A stretch of DNA of 64,000 nt from Hyphococcus sp. (GCA_028281665.1 JANQJK010000003.1:118441-182440); one strand, 5' to 3'. Positions 1 through 8,277 are shown, counted from the stretch's first letter. Notes: a model not told the origin generated them from the sequence alone. Program-made: numbers and translations.

Positions 1-1874
1 GTCCTGCTGCATCGAGTTTCGATGTGGTCAATGTCAATGGCGGCACGCTGGACGTCGAAAGCGCCGGCGCCATCACGAACGTCAATACGGCGAGCGTCGC
101 TGAAGGCGCGACGTTGAACAATGACGGATCGTTTCTGTTTACGCCGGGATCGGATCTGTTTGACGTCGCGGGAACGCTTTCCGGCGCTGGCGATTTCGAC
201 ATGCTGGAAGACGACGACGCGATGATTGTTCACGCCAGCGCCGACATCAGCGGCTTTACCGGCATGATTGACGGCGGCGACGGCGTGGACCGGGTCGAAT
301 TTCATAATCTTGTCGGCGTTCTGCCGGATACGTTTACAAACTTTGAGGAGGTTTACCTGCTCAATGACACGACTGCGGACGCACATATGCCAGGCGATGG
401 CATGCGAATGCTTGATGCGATGCTTTTCGTGCATACTGATTCCCATTTCATCGCGGACGGGAACAGCCCCGGCGTCACCAACATCATGGGCGACCTTGTC
501 AATCTTGGCGTCGTCACCATGGCGGACGGCGGCGCCGATGATGTGATCAATGTCGCCGGCGACTATGCGGGTGGCGGCGTTCTGGAAATCGATGCTGCGC
601 TTGATGCGACTGCGACGGCCGACCTTCTTGTGATCGAAGGCAATGTCGGCGATGTGACAACGACGCTGGCGGGAACCGTCGCAAGTGCGTCAACATTGCT
701 TTCCGTCACCGATGTCGGCAGCGGCGTCGGCGTCGATACCGGGACCGGACCGGGCGCAGGCATCGCCGTTGTCGATGTGTCGGCGACCGGCGGCGCCGCC
801 GACGGCGACTTTGTTCTGGACAGTCCGCTTGTCGCCGGCGAGTACGCTTATGATCTTAATCTGGAGACGGACGGCGTCTGGTATCTGCAAAGCGAGCTGC
901 TTGAACAGGTTTCGGGGTATAGCGCCGCATTGCCGGGCATGATCGGCATTATGAACCAGGCTGTCGGCCTCGGCGGCGACAGCCGCACGGCGCGCGCGGG
1001 GCAGGCGGACTATTTCGATCGCGAAGCGGGCGACGGCAACTGCAAGGCGACTGATTCCTGGATGCGCACGCGCGGGGGCCGCCTGCGCGAAACGCCGGAG
1101 AGCGGCTCACGGCTGCGTCAGCGATATGGACAACTGGACTTTGGGACCGGACAGGCGTTGGAGGCTAGCGATTCAGGATGTTTCAAGATAGCAGCGCGCG
1201 GCATTGTCGGCCTCGCCGATAGCGACGCCTATAATCTCGACCATCAAGTCGGTGCTGAACTTGACACCCGTTATCACGGCGCCGGTTTGTCCATGACGTT
1301 GCAGCGGGACAACGGCTTTTACATGGACTTTTCCGGCCAGACGCTTCGTTTCAATACGGATGTTTCCGTGCGCGGCGAAGGCGTGAAAGCGGAAATCGAC
1401 GCATGGGGCGTTTCCGCCTCGGCAGAGACTGGCCTGCGGGTGGATCTGTCCAATAACCTCTACATTACGCCCCGCGTTCAACTGAACTGGAACGGTCTTT
1501 ACGGGGACGACTTCACCGATGCGGACGGCGCCGAAATTTCGTTTGCGGACAATCAGCAATTCTCCGTCACCAAGGGGATTGTTTTGGAAAAAACAAGCGA
1601 CGCAAACTGGATCAACGATAGCGCGAAGCTGGCGATCTATGGCGTATTCGATGTGAAGTACAACACGGATCGCGGTCTTTCGATCATCTCTTCCGGCGAA
1701 GAGTTCGAGTATGTGGGCAACGAAGTCTGGACGCGCGTCGGCGCCGGGGCGACGCTGGCGATCAACAAAAATTTCAGTTTCTACGGCGAGCTAAGCGGCT
1801 CCGGCGCGTTGTCGGGCAGCATCCGCGAATCTCACGGCGTTGAAGGCAATCTCGGGTTCCGGGTGCGCTGGTAA
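1..1874 (+). CDS. Autotransporter, C-terminal part (5' end outside window)
   Basis: The frame is open from the first bases of the window, so the gene starts upstream; a GTG at 24 is only the first in-frame start-like codon. The first ~300 codons are Gly/Ala/Asp/Val-rich with many short repeated turns (GTL, AGDF, GGAD), as in beta-helical passenger domains. From about residue 340 to the end there are alternating amphipathic strands, and the protein ends in an aromatic residue (…FRVRW), the usual end of an outer-membrane autotransporter beta-barrel. Expected role: type Va secretion of a surface passenger through the outer membrane. The passenger function cannot be told from this fragment. It is confidently an autotransporter by architecture, with no known subfamily. 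Confidence 0.8.
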   Translation, partial: PAASSFDVVNVNGGTLDVESAGAITNVNTASVAEGATLNNDGSFLFTPGSDLFDVAGTLSGAGDFDMLEDDDAMIVHASADISGFTGMIDGGDGVDRVEFHNLVGVLPDTFTNFEEVYLLNDTTADAHMPGDGMRMLDAMLFVHTDSHFIADGNSPGVTNIMGDLVNLGVVTMADGGADDVINVAGDYAGGGVLEIDAALDATATADLLVIEGNVGDVTTTLAGTVASASTLLSVTDVGSGVGVDTGTGPGAGIAVVDVSATGGAADGDFVLDSPLVAGEYAYDLNLETDGVWYLQSELLEQVSGYSAALPGMIGIMNQAVGLGGDSRTARAGQADYFDREAGDGNCKATDSWMRTRGGRLRETPESGSRLRQRYGQLDFGTGQALEASDSGCFKIAARGIVGLADSDAYNLDHQVGAELDTRYHGAGLSMTLQRDNGFYMDFSGQTLRFNTDVSVRGEGVKAEIDAWGVSASAETGLRVDLSNNLYITPRVQLNWNGLYGDDFTDADGAEISFADNQQFSVTKGIVLEKTSDANWINDSAKLAIYGVFDVKYNTDRGLSIISSGEEFEYVGNEVWTRVGAGATLAINKNFSFYGELSGSGALSGSIRESHGVEGNLGFRVRW

Positions 1875-1933
1875 GGGAAATAAAGAAGCACGCTCCCGGT
1901 TTCCTGCCTGCGGCAGAGAGCCGACAATAGAAA

Positions 1934-2404
1934 TCAATTTGATCTCGGATCGGAATCAAGGGGGTCGCGCAAGTATGGGGCGAGCATCTTTGAGAAGCGC
2001 GTTACCATTTCGAGCCCCTGCGCGGTAAGTGTTATGAGCACGCGTCGTGAATCATGAGGGTCTTTTCGTTTGGCGGCTATTCCAAGATTACAGATCACGT
2101 CAATACGCCGAAGCGCTGTGGTCGAAGGGACGTCCGTTGCGGCGCATAACCCCGTGACTGTAAGGTCATATTTTTCCACGTGGCTGAGATAAAGTTCGAA
2201 GATCATCATCAATGCGGAGTCTTCGATTAAATCCTCCGCGAGGAGTTCTTTATAGTGTTGTCTGATTTTCATGTAAGCTTGGACATACCTGAGAGCCTTG
2301 TTTTCGGCGGGTGCAATTGAAATTGCATTTGAGCCGTTTTCTTTACCAGAAACGTTATCCGAGGCACGCGCCGTCGTTGGCGGTGATTGCGTAGGGGTGG
2401 TCAT
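1934..2404 (-). CDS. MarR-like winged-helix transcriptional regulator
   Basis: 156 aa. The first ~40 residues are a low-complexity, Ser/Thr/Pro-rich tail. The rest fits a MarR-type winged helix: helices with YLSHVEKYDLTVTGLCAATD, a recognition helix near VPSTTALRRID, and a wing at RKDPHDSRRVLITLT, the D-x-R-x-x-x-V/I-x-L-T pattern typical of MarR proteins. It probably binds DNA as a dimer. The ligand and targets are unknown. It is divergent from the response regulator at 2740 with about 335 bases between them, so it could control that promoter, but I see no clear operator. It converges on the autotransporter gene. Confidence 0.7.
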   Translation of the reverse strand: MTTPTQSPPTTARASDNVSGKENGSNAISIAPAENKALRYVQAYMKIRQHYKELLAEDLIEDSALMMIFELYLSHVEKYDLTVTGLCAATDVPSTTALRRIDVICNLGIAAKRKDPHDSRRVLITLTAQGLEMVTRFSKMLAPYLRDPLDSDPRSN

Positions 2405-2739
2405 TTTTCAGCCTGTCGAATCCATGCGTTTCTTCGATGGTGCATTCGCTGACGAATGCTGATCGGTCCATATTGGACGAATTAAATATTCAACTTCGCC
2501 TCGAATACGATTATATCTAACGGGTAATCGCCGTTATCTTTCGTTGCAATTCAACTGATCAATCGAGTGTTTGCAAATGCACTACTGGTCAATTTTCTGC
2601 TCGGCAGACAGCGGGTTTTGCACCCAATCTGCGAGTTGATTTGTTTTGCTCTGTTGGTGAAACGTAGACGTTAAAAAGAATGGCGCAGGCTTAAGAGACC
2701 GTCAGTGATACCGGTGAAAAAGTTGGCAGGCACATAGAG
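2405..2739. other. Divergent intergenic region, regulator / response regulator
   Basis: About 335 bases between two divergent regulatory genes, clearly more AT-rich than its surroundings. It must hold the promoters of both genes. I could not assign -35/-10 boxes or a convincing operator. Confidence 0.5.
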
Positions 2740-3438
2740 ATGGGAGAAGAGACGGGCGCCGAACATGTCATTATCCATGCGCCAGAGATCATTGTTATTG
2801 CTGACGATCATCCGTTTGTGGGCGACTATTTGAAGCGTTTCTGTTTTGATCGCTGGCCTGACTCGAATATTAATCTGTATAACAATTATATAAATGTCGT
2901 CGAATTCGCCAAGAAATCGCCAATCGACCTGCTAATTATGGACTACGCAATGCCAGGACTTGACGCCCTGGAAGCTGTCGAAGAGGTGTTAGAGTGCCGG
3001 CCGGAAGTGAAGATCATTGTCTTCTCTGGTGCGGTAACGGCGATGGGCGCTGCGGAGGTATTGGCCGCAGGGGTGTCCGCTTACGTTTCCAAGGCGGCTG
3101 GCGTTGAAGGGTTGGAGAAGGTAGTCGATCTCGTGATGTTAGGTGAAACATATGCGCCTGCATCAGTTGCAACAGAACTGCTTAAGTCAATTCGTCATGT
3201 GGAAACCGATGAGAATGCGACGGAGGCAGGGAAAGTCCTGCTTTCGGATCGTGAGCGCAGAATTCTTAGTGGGCTTGCGGCTGGCGACTCCAACAAAGTT
3301 ATCGCCGACGATATGGGGCTTTCTGAAAGCTCCGTTAAACAGCTCGTGCGCGCGATTTTTCGCAAGCTCAGCGTCAAAAACAGAGCCCAGGCAGTTGCAG
3401 AAGCTTTGCGTTTGGGGTTGGTCGACGCTGTCTCCTGA
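2740..3438 (+). CDS. Two-component response regulator, LuxR/NarL-type output
   Basis: 232 aa. The receiver domain spans about residues 16-140. It has the acidic pair D22-D23, phospho-acceptor D68 in LLIMDYAMPG, the conserved S96 and K118. A LuxR/GerE-type HTH lies at about 166-228 (LSDRERRILSGLAAGDSNKVIADDMG is the start of its usual consensus; ESSVKQLVRAIFRKLSVKNR is the recognition part). It should act as a phosphorylation-controlled DNA-binding protein. No histidine kinase is encoded nearby, so it is an orphan here, and its targets are unknown. Some bases after its stop there is a perfect 17-bp inverted repeat (3522-3577). Confidence 0.88.
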   Translation: MGEETGAEHVIIHAPEIIVIADDHPFVGDYLKRFCFDRWPDSNINLYNNYINVVEFAKKSPIDLLIMDYAMPGLDALEAVEEVLECRPEVKIIVFSGAVTAMGAAEVLAAGVSAYVSKAAGVEGLEKVVDLVMLGETYAPASVATELLKSIRHVETDENATEAGKVLLSDRERRILSGLAAGDSNKVIADDMGLSESSVKQLVRAIFRKLSVKNRAQAVAEALRLGLVDAVS

Positions 3439-3521
3439 GTGAGTCAGCGCAGCCACATGTTATGTAACCGTGAGATTGGTTTCGACGGATGGCTGACCTG
3501 GCGGTAGCTTTTGCGTCGATG

Positions 3522-3577
3522 GGGTTGGTTCGTTCCGGTCGGCAATTGGATCACCGCCGCCCGGAACGAACCAACCC
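3522..3577. repeat. Perfect 17-bp inverted repeat with 22-nt loop
   Basis: Arm 3522-3538 (GGGTTGGTTCGTTCCGG) is perfectly complementary to 3561-3577. The spacer is 22 nt. No T-run follows on either side, so it is not a normal intrinsic terminator, although it could still stop transcription from the response regulator. It sits just outside the left end of the island. Confidence 0.7.
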
Positions 3578-3607
3578 TCAAGCTAGCGCACAAACCGGAA
3601 ACAAGGT

Positions 3608-3627
3608 TTGGCAACATCTGGCAACGG
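3608..3627 (+). repeat. Left terminal 20-mer with two TGGCAAC units
   Basis: TTGGCAACATCTGGCAACGG. The TGGCAAC heptamer occurs twice, offset by 10 bp (one helical turn). An inverted copy with one difference lies at 24201-24220. The layout resembles arm-type recombinase or excisionase sites at island ends, but this role is inference. Confidence 0.6.
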
Positions 3628-3695
3628 AGCAGATATTCACATCTGCATCTCGTTGACAGAACTAAACTAAATCTCAGAAAAATTTACTCTATTAA

Positions 3696-3739
3696 TGGTG
3701 GAGCTAGGCGGAATCGAACCGCCGACCTCTTGAATGCCA
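3696..3739 (-). other. Orphan 3' half of tRNA-Ala(GGC), probable att site
   Basis: Read on the minus strand this is T33, anticodon GGC, the 3' anticodon stem, variable loop AGGTC, a perfect T-arm (GGCGG TTCGATT CCGCC), acceptor strand TAGCTCC, A73 and CCA. Identity to a tRNA stops exactly at the anticodon loop; upstream there is no 5' half. This is the usual footprint of integration into the 3' half of a tRNA gene by a tyrosine recombinase. The translated spurious peptide 'GGARRNRTADLL' here is a shadow of this fragment, not a gene. Confidence 0.8.
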
Positions 3740-4033
3740 CTATTCTGGTTCTGCTGGCCGCAATTCGGTTAATGACAGAATTCTTTGTGGGGGAAGGCCT
3801 TCCCCCTGGCTTCAACCGCGCATTCGCGTTTTCAGCACACCCCCATCTGCGGGGACACCCCGCTAAGGGTTTCACCCTCGCGCCTGCAAGGCATCCAAAC
3901 GTATCCACCGGCGCTTGTCGCTTGGCGGACCCTCGTTCGGAACCTCCTTGCACTTGCTACCCCACTTCTCAGGCGAAGCACCAGGATTGCATGTGCAACC
4001 CATTCCCATGAGGGAATAGAAAGGAGATTTGAG
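3740..4033. other. Leader region of ardA
   Basis: Nearly 300 bases between the att-like tRNA fragment and the ardA start. It has short GC-rich inverted stretches near 3840-3870 (CCCCATCTGCGGGG type) that could fold in the ardA leader, and ends in a strong ribosome-binding site (AAAGGAG at 4020-4026). No supported gene. Confidence 0.4.
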
Positions 4034-4540
4034 ATGACAATGTTCTTCGCCAATCCTTATGATATATCCGCAATCGGATTTTATTTTGATAATGTTGAAA
4101 CGTATAAAGACAAAGCAGCAAAGCTGAAAAACGCCCATGGCGACTCCGTAGAGGAATTCGAAATCGAATTTATTGACGGCGAAGCGATCGACGCCGCACT
4201 TGCCAAAGCATGGGGACTTTATCAGTCAAACATCCATGAATTTTTCGAAGCGTGTGAGAAATGGGAAGAGCACGAGAAAATCCGTTTTATCATTGCTGTC
4301 GGTGAGTGCGGATACTCATTCGAATATGGCAAGGACGATATCGACCTTCTCGACGTTGATATTTACGGTTGCGCTACTTTGCGCGAGCTGGCGGAGCAAT
4401 TCATCGATGACGGTCTGTTTGGCGATATCCCTCCGCACTTAGAAAATTACATCGACATAGACGCGATGGCGCATGATCTTTCCTTTGACTACACGCAAAC
4501 AGAGGTCGCCGGTGAATCTTTCGTCTATCGCTGCGGATAA
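4034..4540 (+). CDS. ardA: ArdA-family antirestriction protein
   Basis: 168 aa from the ATG at 4034, which has a good SD (AAAGGAG) 8 bases upstream; the longer frame running back to 3785 overlaps the att site and is not credible. The protein is strongly acidic, with the ArdA pattern: a central Y-x-S-N-I-H-E-F-F-E-A segment, an RELAEQFIDDGLFGDIPPHL region and the conserved end YIDIDAMAHDLSFDYTQTEV. ArdA proteins mimic B-form DNA and block type I restriction enzymes (and often methylases) during conjugative entry of a plasmid or island. This fits a mobilizable element. Unusually, the same island also carries its own type III R-M genes, which ArdA would not be expected to inhibit strongly. Confidence 0.85.
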   Translation: MTMFFANPYDISAIGFYFDNVETYKDKAAKLKNAHGDSVEEFEIEFIDGEAIDAALAKAWGLYQSNIHEFFEACEKWEEHEKIRFIIAVGECGYSFEYGKDDIDLLDVDIYGCATLRELAEQFIDDGLFGDIPPHLENYIDIDAMAHDLSFDYTQTEVAGESFVYRCG

Positions 4541-4554
4541 GTTAGACGCTTCAC

Positions 4555-4587
4555 AAAAAAGCGCGCCGCACATCCCTTGCGGCGCGC
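4555..4587. terminator. Bidirectional intrinsic terminator between ardA and the 4600 gene
   Basis: A 10-bp perfect stem, 4561-4570 with 4578-4587 (GCGCGCCGCA / TGCGGCGCGC), 7-nt loop. On the minus strand it is followed by six Ts (4555-4560 in plus-strand As). On the plus strand a T-run follows a little later (around 4606). Confidence 0.75.
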
Positions 4588-4599
4588 AAGACTTTGAGA

Positions 4600-5208
4600 C
4601 TATCTTTTTTTTGGCAGGGCCAGTCGGCCTTTTTGCAGTAGAGCCGACTTCGAGGGTCGGACGAGTTTTCCTATTGCGGTTCGCTGTCTCTCGCTGCTTT
4701 TACGGTTGCCGTGGATTATGTTGTAATCCTTCACAAAACCATGACCGCCGCAGCGTTCGACGCAACGATAATAGTTTTCCTTCACCGTGCCGCCGCAATA
4801 GGTATCATTGCATTTGCCGCAGTGAACAATCGTTGAAGTATCGCGACACCACGGACAGCGCCGCCCCGCCTGGTTGAATTCGTCAGGGTCGAAATCGCTG
4901 AGGTCAGCCGTTTTAGAGACCGCCAAAGGACCACGACGCACCTGATTTTGCGTCACCAGCGCAGCGCCGCTGCCTACCGTCTCATTTTCACGCACAATCT
5001 CCTGAATACGAAGCAGCTTTTCTCCCGCTTTACGGACATATTGAATGCGGTAGGGCTTATCCATGCGTGCGCATCGCATCGGGGCGATCACATACTCATC
5101 CCGACCGCTGGCCTTGCGCAAGGCGGCGGCGGTTTTTTCAAAGTCATCGGATGCCGCCGGCGCGGCCCGGCCGCGGGGGGCGGGAAGCATCTTTTTAAAT
5201 TTATTCAT
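4600..5208 (-). CDS. Unknown protein with zinc-ribbon-like cysteine pairs
   Basis: 202 aa if started at the ATG at 5208, which overlaps the stop of the upstream gene (ATGA); an ATG three codons earlier (5217) is possible. Cysteine pairs CPWC, CGKC and CVERC with further Cys/Gly between them at about residues 120-160 suggest a DnaJ-type or rubredoxin-like zinc-binding knuckle. The C-terminus is basic (SERQRTAIGKLVRPSK). It is translationally coupled to a membrane J-domain protein, so a chaperone partnership of a J-domain with a separately encoded zinc domain is a reasonable guess. I do not recognise the family. Confidence 0.7.
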   Translation of the reverse strand: MNKFKKMLPAPRGRAAPAASDDFEKTAAALRKASGRDEYVIAPMRCARMDKPYRIQYVRKAGEKLLRIQEIVRENETVGSGAALVTQNQVRRGPLAVSKTADLSDFDPDEFNQAGRRCPWCRDTSTIVHCGKCNDTYCGGTVKENYYRCVERCGGHGFVKDYNIIHGNRKSSERQRTAIGKLVRPSKSALLQKGRLALPKKR

Positions 5209-6056
5209 GCCGTCCATCCTTTCTTCTTCATAATGACAGCCTTGGCGTCATTGACGCGCACTGCCGCCTGCGTGTCGCCGGTAATGTCGGGATGAACTTC
5301 TTTCATCCGCATCCGGTAACGCGCCTTGAATTCGGCCTTGGTAAAAGGCTCGCTTAAACCCAGCTCGCGCAGCGCCGACTGGTAAGGATCACGGTGTGAG
5401 CCCTTGCGGCGCTTTTGTTTTTGTTGCTCCTGGCGTTTATTTTCCTGACGCTGCCGTGTTTCTTCGCGTTCACGCTCTTCGCTGCCGGGATAGGGTGGCT
5501 CTTCACCGTTCTGAAGCGCTTTCCAATATTTTTTGAAAGCGCGATAGCTGATGAAGTCAGCCTTGAAGTCACGCTCATAAAGCGCGCGCAGCCGCTTCTC
5601 ATTATCGATGCTTTGCATGACTTTCGCATTTAGGCGTGCATATCCATCAGCGAGTACGTCAAAAACAAACCTGATGGGGTAAGTCAGAGCAAAGACCGCC
5701 GCCCGGAAGACGCTTACACAAAGCTGTTCGACAAATTCGGCGAAGCGCGCTGTCGCTTCTGCGACAATGTTTGTCAGGGCGACAAAGCCCCTGACAATTC
5801 TTGAGCCGATGACATAGAGGAATACGCCGGCAATCAGCAGCAGGAAAAAACCGATGACTCCGAGCGCGGCACATGCGGCGAGCCTTAAAACGATGGACAA
5901 CTCATCAATAGTTGCCATCACCCATCTTGCTTCTTCAGCAAAACCCAACCCGAAGGCGAGCAGCAATGGCGTTGCAATGCAGATTGCTGCGCCGAGAACA
6001 ATCCCGACGATATAGGCAAAGATTTGCCCGCCTAATCCGGTATTTTCTTCAAACAT
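5205..6056 (-). CDS. Membrane-anchored J-domain (DnaJ-like) protein
   Basis: 283 aa from the ATG at 6056, preceded by GGAGG; the upstream extension to 6140 overlaps the previous gene and lacks an SD. The N-terminal ~75 residues hold two long hydrophobic segments (QIFAYIVGIVLGAAICIA… and LAACAALGVIGFFLLLIAG), followed by a further amphipathic stretch, a charged Arg/Glu/Gln-rich linker at roughly 190-215, and a C-terminal J-domain (YQSALRELGLSEPFTKAEF…) with the diagnostic HPD in KEVHPDITGD. It should recruit an Hsp70 to the inner membrane. It is the middle gene of a three-gene leftward operon within the island and overlaps the zinc-ribbon gene by 4 nt. The job in the island is unknown; DNA transfer or replication are options. 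Confidence 0.78.
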   Translation of the reverse strand: MFEENTGLGGQIFAYIVGIVLGAAICIATPLLLAFGLGFAEEARWVMATIDELSIVLRLAACAALGVIGFFLLLIAGVFLYVIGSRIVRGFVALTNIVAEATARFAEFVEQLCVSVFRAAVFALTYPIRFVFDVLADGYARLNAKVMQSIDNEKRLRALYERDFKADFISYRAFKKYWKALQNGEEPPYPGSEEREREETRQRQENKRQEQQKQKRRKGSHRDPYQSALRELGLSEPFTKAEFKARYRMRMKEVHPDITGDTQAAVRVNDAKAVIMKKKGWTA

Positions 6057-6075
6057 GGCGCCTCCTTTCCGGGCT

Positions 6076-6753
6076 TTAACCGGGAATATCTCCGGGCTGC
6101 TTTTTCCATTGATCCTGGGCGCGCGTGGCGAAGCCTTCACCGCTTGCCTGCGCGTTCAGCCATGCATCACAGGCCTGTAAGCGCCCGACGATTGCGGCTG
6201 CGTCTTTCGGTCCGTACACGTCCATGAGGTCATTGCGCTGGCCCGGATATTCGAATGTGATGTGAAAGGACTTGCCGTAGATCGCCCGCTTGCCAATTAT
6301 CTGGCCACGTTGCGCCGCCTTTCGGATTTGCAATTCGTGTCCTGCGCGTTCAGCTTCCGCCTTGTCATGCGCCAACGCCGAAAACTTGTGCTGCATTGTC
6401 CGATCGAAGGTGACGCCTCCGAGCAGGCCGCGCACGGTCAGGGTCTTTTCTGAAAGATGGATTGTCTTTCTTTTGGCGGCGAAGGCGGCAAAGACCTGCC
6501 ACATGAATGGGCGCAGCAGCCAGGGCAGGACGAAGACTGCAAACCATGCCCATCCTGACGCGCCAGACTGCGCGGCCATGAAAACGATGCCGTAATAAGT
6601 GAGCGCGATCGCAGCGATATTCGTGGCCCAGAAAAGCACCTGCGCGCGACGCGGCGTCAGATAACGTGGAGACACAGTGAACGCCGTTTTTCCGTCCTTG
6701 TCTGTGGTCACCTTTGTTGTCGGATAACCGGCAAAGGGTGATCGAATGTTCAT
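6076..6753 (-). CDS. Unknown inner-membrane protein
   Basis: 225 aa. Two hydrophobic segments at about 38-60 (AQVLFWATNIAAIALTYYGI) and 65-85 (GWAWFAVFVLPWLLRPFMW), followed by a ~130-residue soluble, basic cytoplasmic domain. First gene of the leftward three-gene operon, ending 19 bases before the SD/start of the J-domain gene. The start at 6753 faces the divergent gene at 6867, so the ~110-bp gap must hold two promoters. I recognise no family; the topology suggests an anchor that presents a soluble domain at the membrane. Confidence 0.65.
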   Translation of the reverse strand: MNIRSPFAGYPTTKVTTDKDGKTAFTVSPRYLTPRRAQVLFWATNIAAIALTYYGIVFMAAQSGASGWAWFAVFVLPWLLRPFMWQVFAAFAAKRKTIHLSEKTLTVRGLLGGVTFDRTMQHKFSALAHDKAEAERAGHELQIRKAAQRGQIIGKRAIYGKSFHITFEYPGQRNDLMDVYGPKDAAAIVGRLQACDAWLNAQASGEGFATRAQDQWKKQPGDIPG

Positions 6754-6866
6754 TGCGATATCTCCGCATCAAAGCGCTCTGGAAATCAGGGCGCTTTGGT
6801 GCAAAGATCGCTATGAACCCCGTGTCATTTCCTCGCGCCGTCCTCGCGCGCTCAGAAGGCGTTCGA

Positions 6867-7715
6867 ATGCAGCTCGCAGACTGGCAATTGTGGAAACTTC
6901 GGAACGCGCTGCGCTTCTATTGGGAGGACGGGAAGCGGGAACACGGCAGTAGCTTCAACTGGAAAGATGTAGTGGAAGCGATCGATCTCTATACCGGTAC
7001 GAGAATACCCTACGAAAGGTTGCGCGTTTTCGTAATGGGCGCAAAAGACAGCACCGGTGAACGAAAATACTCGGTGCCGGAAGCTGAACGGCTTAAAGCC
7101 ATCTTTGAATTTGTCACACACCCCGAACCAGGCTTGCTGACACCGGAAGAACTGGAAGACAGTCAGCTCGACAAGCAGGCGGCGCTCAGGCTGCTTGCCT
7201 ATCTCGATCAGGACTTTGATGGTGAACGGATTGCTCCGCCCGAAAGCGTGAGCGGCATATTCAAGCGGTCGTATGTCGATGAGAACCAGTACATTGTTTC
7301 AGAATTGCATCTTGAGCGACCGGGCGATGATGGGTTTGTCAGCGTAAAACAGATAGATTTGTTCTATGATGGCAGCCTTGCGGACAAAGTATCGCTAATG
7401 CCGCTCAGGGAGGAACAGAAAGCGCGGAGCGCGACGGTTCGTTATGCCGGATGGGCCATCCTGACACCGGAAGACAATCTCATATTCTTTCTCAAAAATG
7501 CGCGAAACGGACGGAACCGCTATTACTTCACAATGGCGAGCGATTTATCGCATGACGAGGAGAAATTGAGCCAGCTCTATCTACTTGATCACGATTACCC
7601 GATTGAGATGCACGATACGAATGAGCCGGACGCCTCATTATTAAAAGGCATCACAAAACGCCTTCAGAAAAATGTCGGCGTATTCCATCGTCAGATACAG
7701 GAAATGCATAACTGA
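6867..7715 (+). CDS. Unknown soluble protein of the island
   Basis: 282 aa from the ATG at 6867, chosen because AGAAGG lies 7 bases before it; an ATG at 6813 is an alternative, and the frame is open to 6714 but that would run into the divergent promoter and gene. The N-terminus (LADWQLWKLRNALRFYWEDG…FNWKDVVEAIDLYTG…IPYERLRVFVMG) looks helical and could be a DNA-binding fold. The rest is mixed alpha/beta with no recognisable motif. It is followed after one base by the ankyrin gene, so the two are probably co-translated. Confidence 0.6.
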   Translation: MQLADWQLWKLRNALRFYWEDGKREHGSSFNWKDVVEAIDLYTGTRIPYERLRVFVMGAKDSTGERKYSVPEAERLKAIFEFVTHPEPGLLTPEELEDSQLDKQAALRLLAYLDQDFDGERIAPPESVSGIFKRSYVDENQYIVSELHLERPGDDGFVSVKQIDLFYDGSLADKVSLMPLREEQKARSATVRYAGWAILTPEDNLIFFLKNARNGRNRYYFTMASDLSHDEEKLSQLYLLDHDYPIEMHDTNEPDASLLKGITKRLQKNVGVFHRQIQEMHN

Positions 7716-7716
7716 C

Positions 7717-8217
7717 ATGGGAAATGATCACACAGAAAAACCGGACAAAGACGATAACGCTAAACCCCGCGCGCCTGGCGCTGCGGATACGCCGCAAGAA
7801 AGATTTCAGGGTGACGATATTGTTGAAACGCGCGCCGCGATGGAAGAAGCGCGCAAGAACGGGGAAGCGTTGTTAAAAGCCGCCGCGCGCGGGCACGAAG
7901 ATAAAGTGCGGGCGATCCTGGAAGATGGCTTTGGAGCGCTTACTGTGGAATCCGGCACGGGAGCCACGCCGCTCCATGTTGCCGCTGCGAGCGGCGCGCG
8001 CGAAATTGTCCGCCTATTGCTCGGCAATGAATCCTGTTTACGGATGCTTCTGGTGCGCGATCATCGGGGGCGATTGCCGTCAGACTATGCCCATCTCTAT
8101 GCGCATGATGCGGTTCTTGCCCGCTATCTCGCGATGAAAGCTGGTAAGCGCGCCGCAGAGCTGGGCATTGCGTTTACGCACAAGCCGCTCAAAGAAAAAT
8201 CGCAATTTGATTTCTGA
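7717..8217 (+). CDS. Ankyrin-repeat protein
   Basis: 166 aa from the ATG at 7717, one base after the upstream stop. Residues 1-40 are charged and disordered. Then come about three ankyrin repeats: GEALLKAAARGHEDKVRAIL, GATPLHVAAASGAREIVRLL (the canonical TPLHxAA helix-turn-helix) and a third degenerate unit RGRLPSDYAHLYAHDAVLARYL. It likely binds a protein partner. A bidirectional terminator follows at 8237. The association with a coupling-protein gene on the other strand suggests a mobile-element accessory role, but this is inference. Confidence 0.75.
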   Translation: MGNDHTEKPDKDDNAKPRAPGAADTPQERFQGDDIVETRAAMEEARKNGEALLKAAARGHEDKVRAILEDGFGALTVESGTGATPLHVAAASGAREIVRLLLGNESCLRMLLVRDHRGRLPSDYAHLYAHDAVLARYLAMKAGKRAAELGIAFTHKPLKEKSQFDF

Positions 8218-8236
8218 TGAATTGATCAAAATAAGG

Positions 8237-8273
8237 GCCTCAGACGGACATGCCGTCTGAGGCTTGCTGTTTT
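8237..8273. terminator. Intrinsic terminator between ankyrin gene and coupling-protein gene
   Basis: An 11-bp perfect stem, 8237-8247 with 8253-8263 (GCCTCAGACGG / CCGTCTGAGGC), 5-nt loop, followed by TTGCTGTTTT. It separates two convergent genes and could serve both. Confidence 0.7.
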
Positions 8274-8277
8274 GCTA

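Noticed and set aside
3511..4011. A plus-strand frame of 166 codons containing GGARRNRTADLLNA
   Set aside because: It crosses the inverted repeat and the tRNA-Ala half; that peptide is the usual shadow translation of a tRNA 3' end, with no SD.
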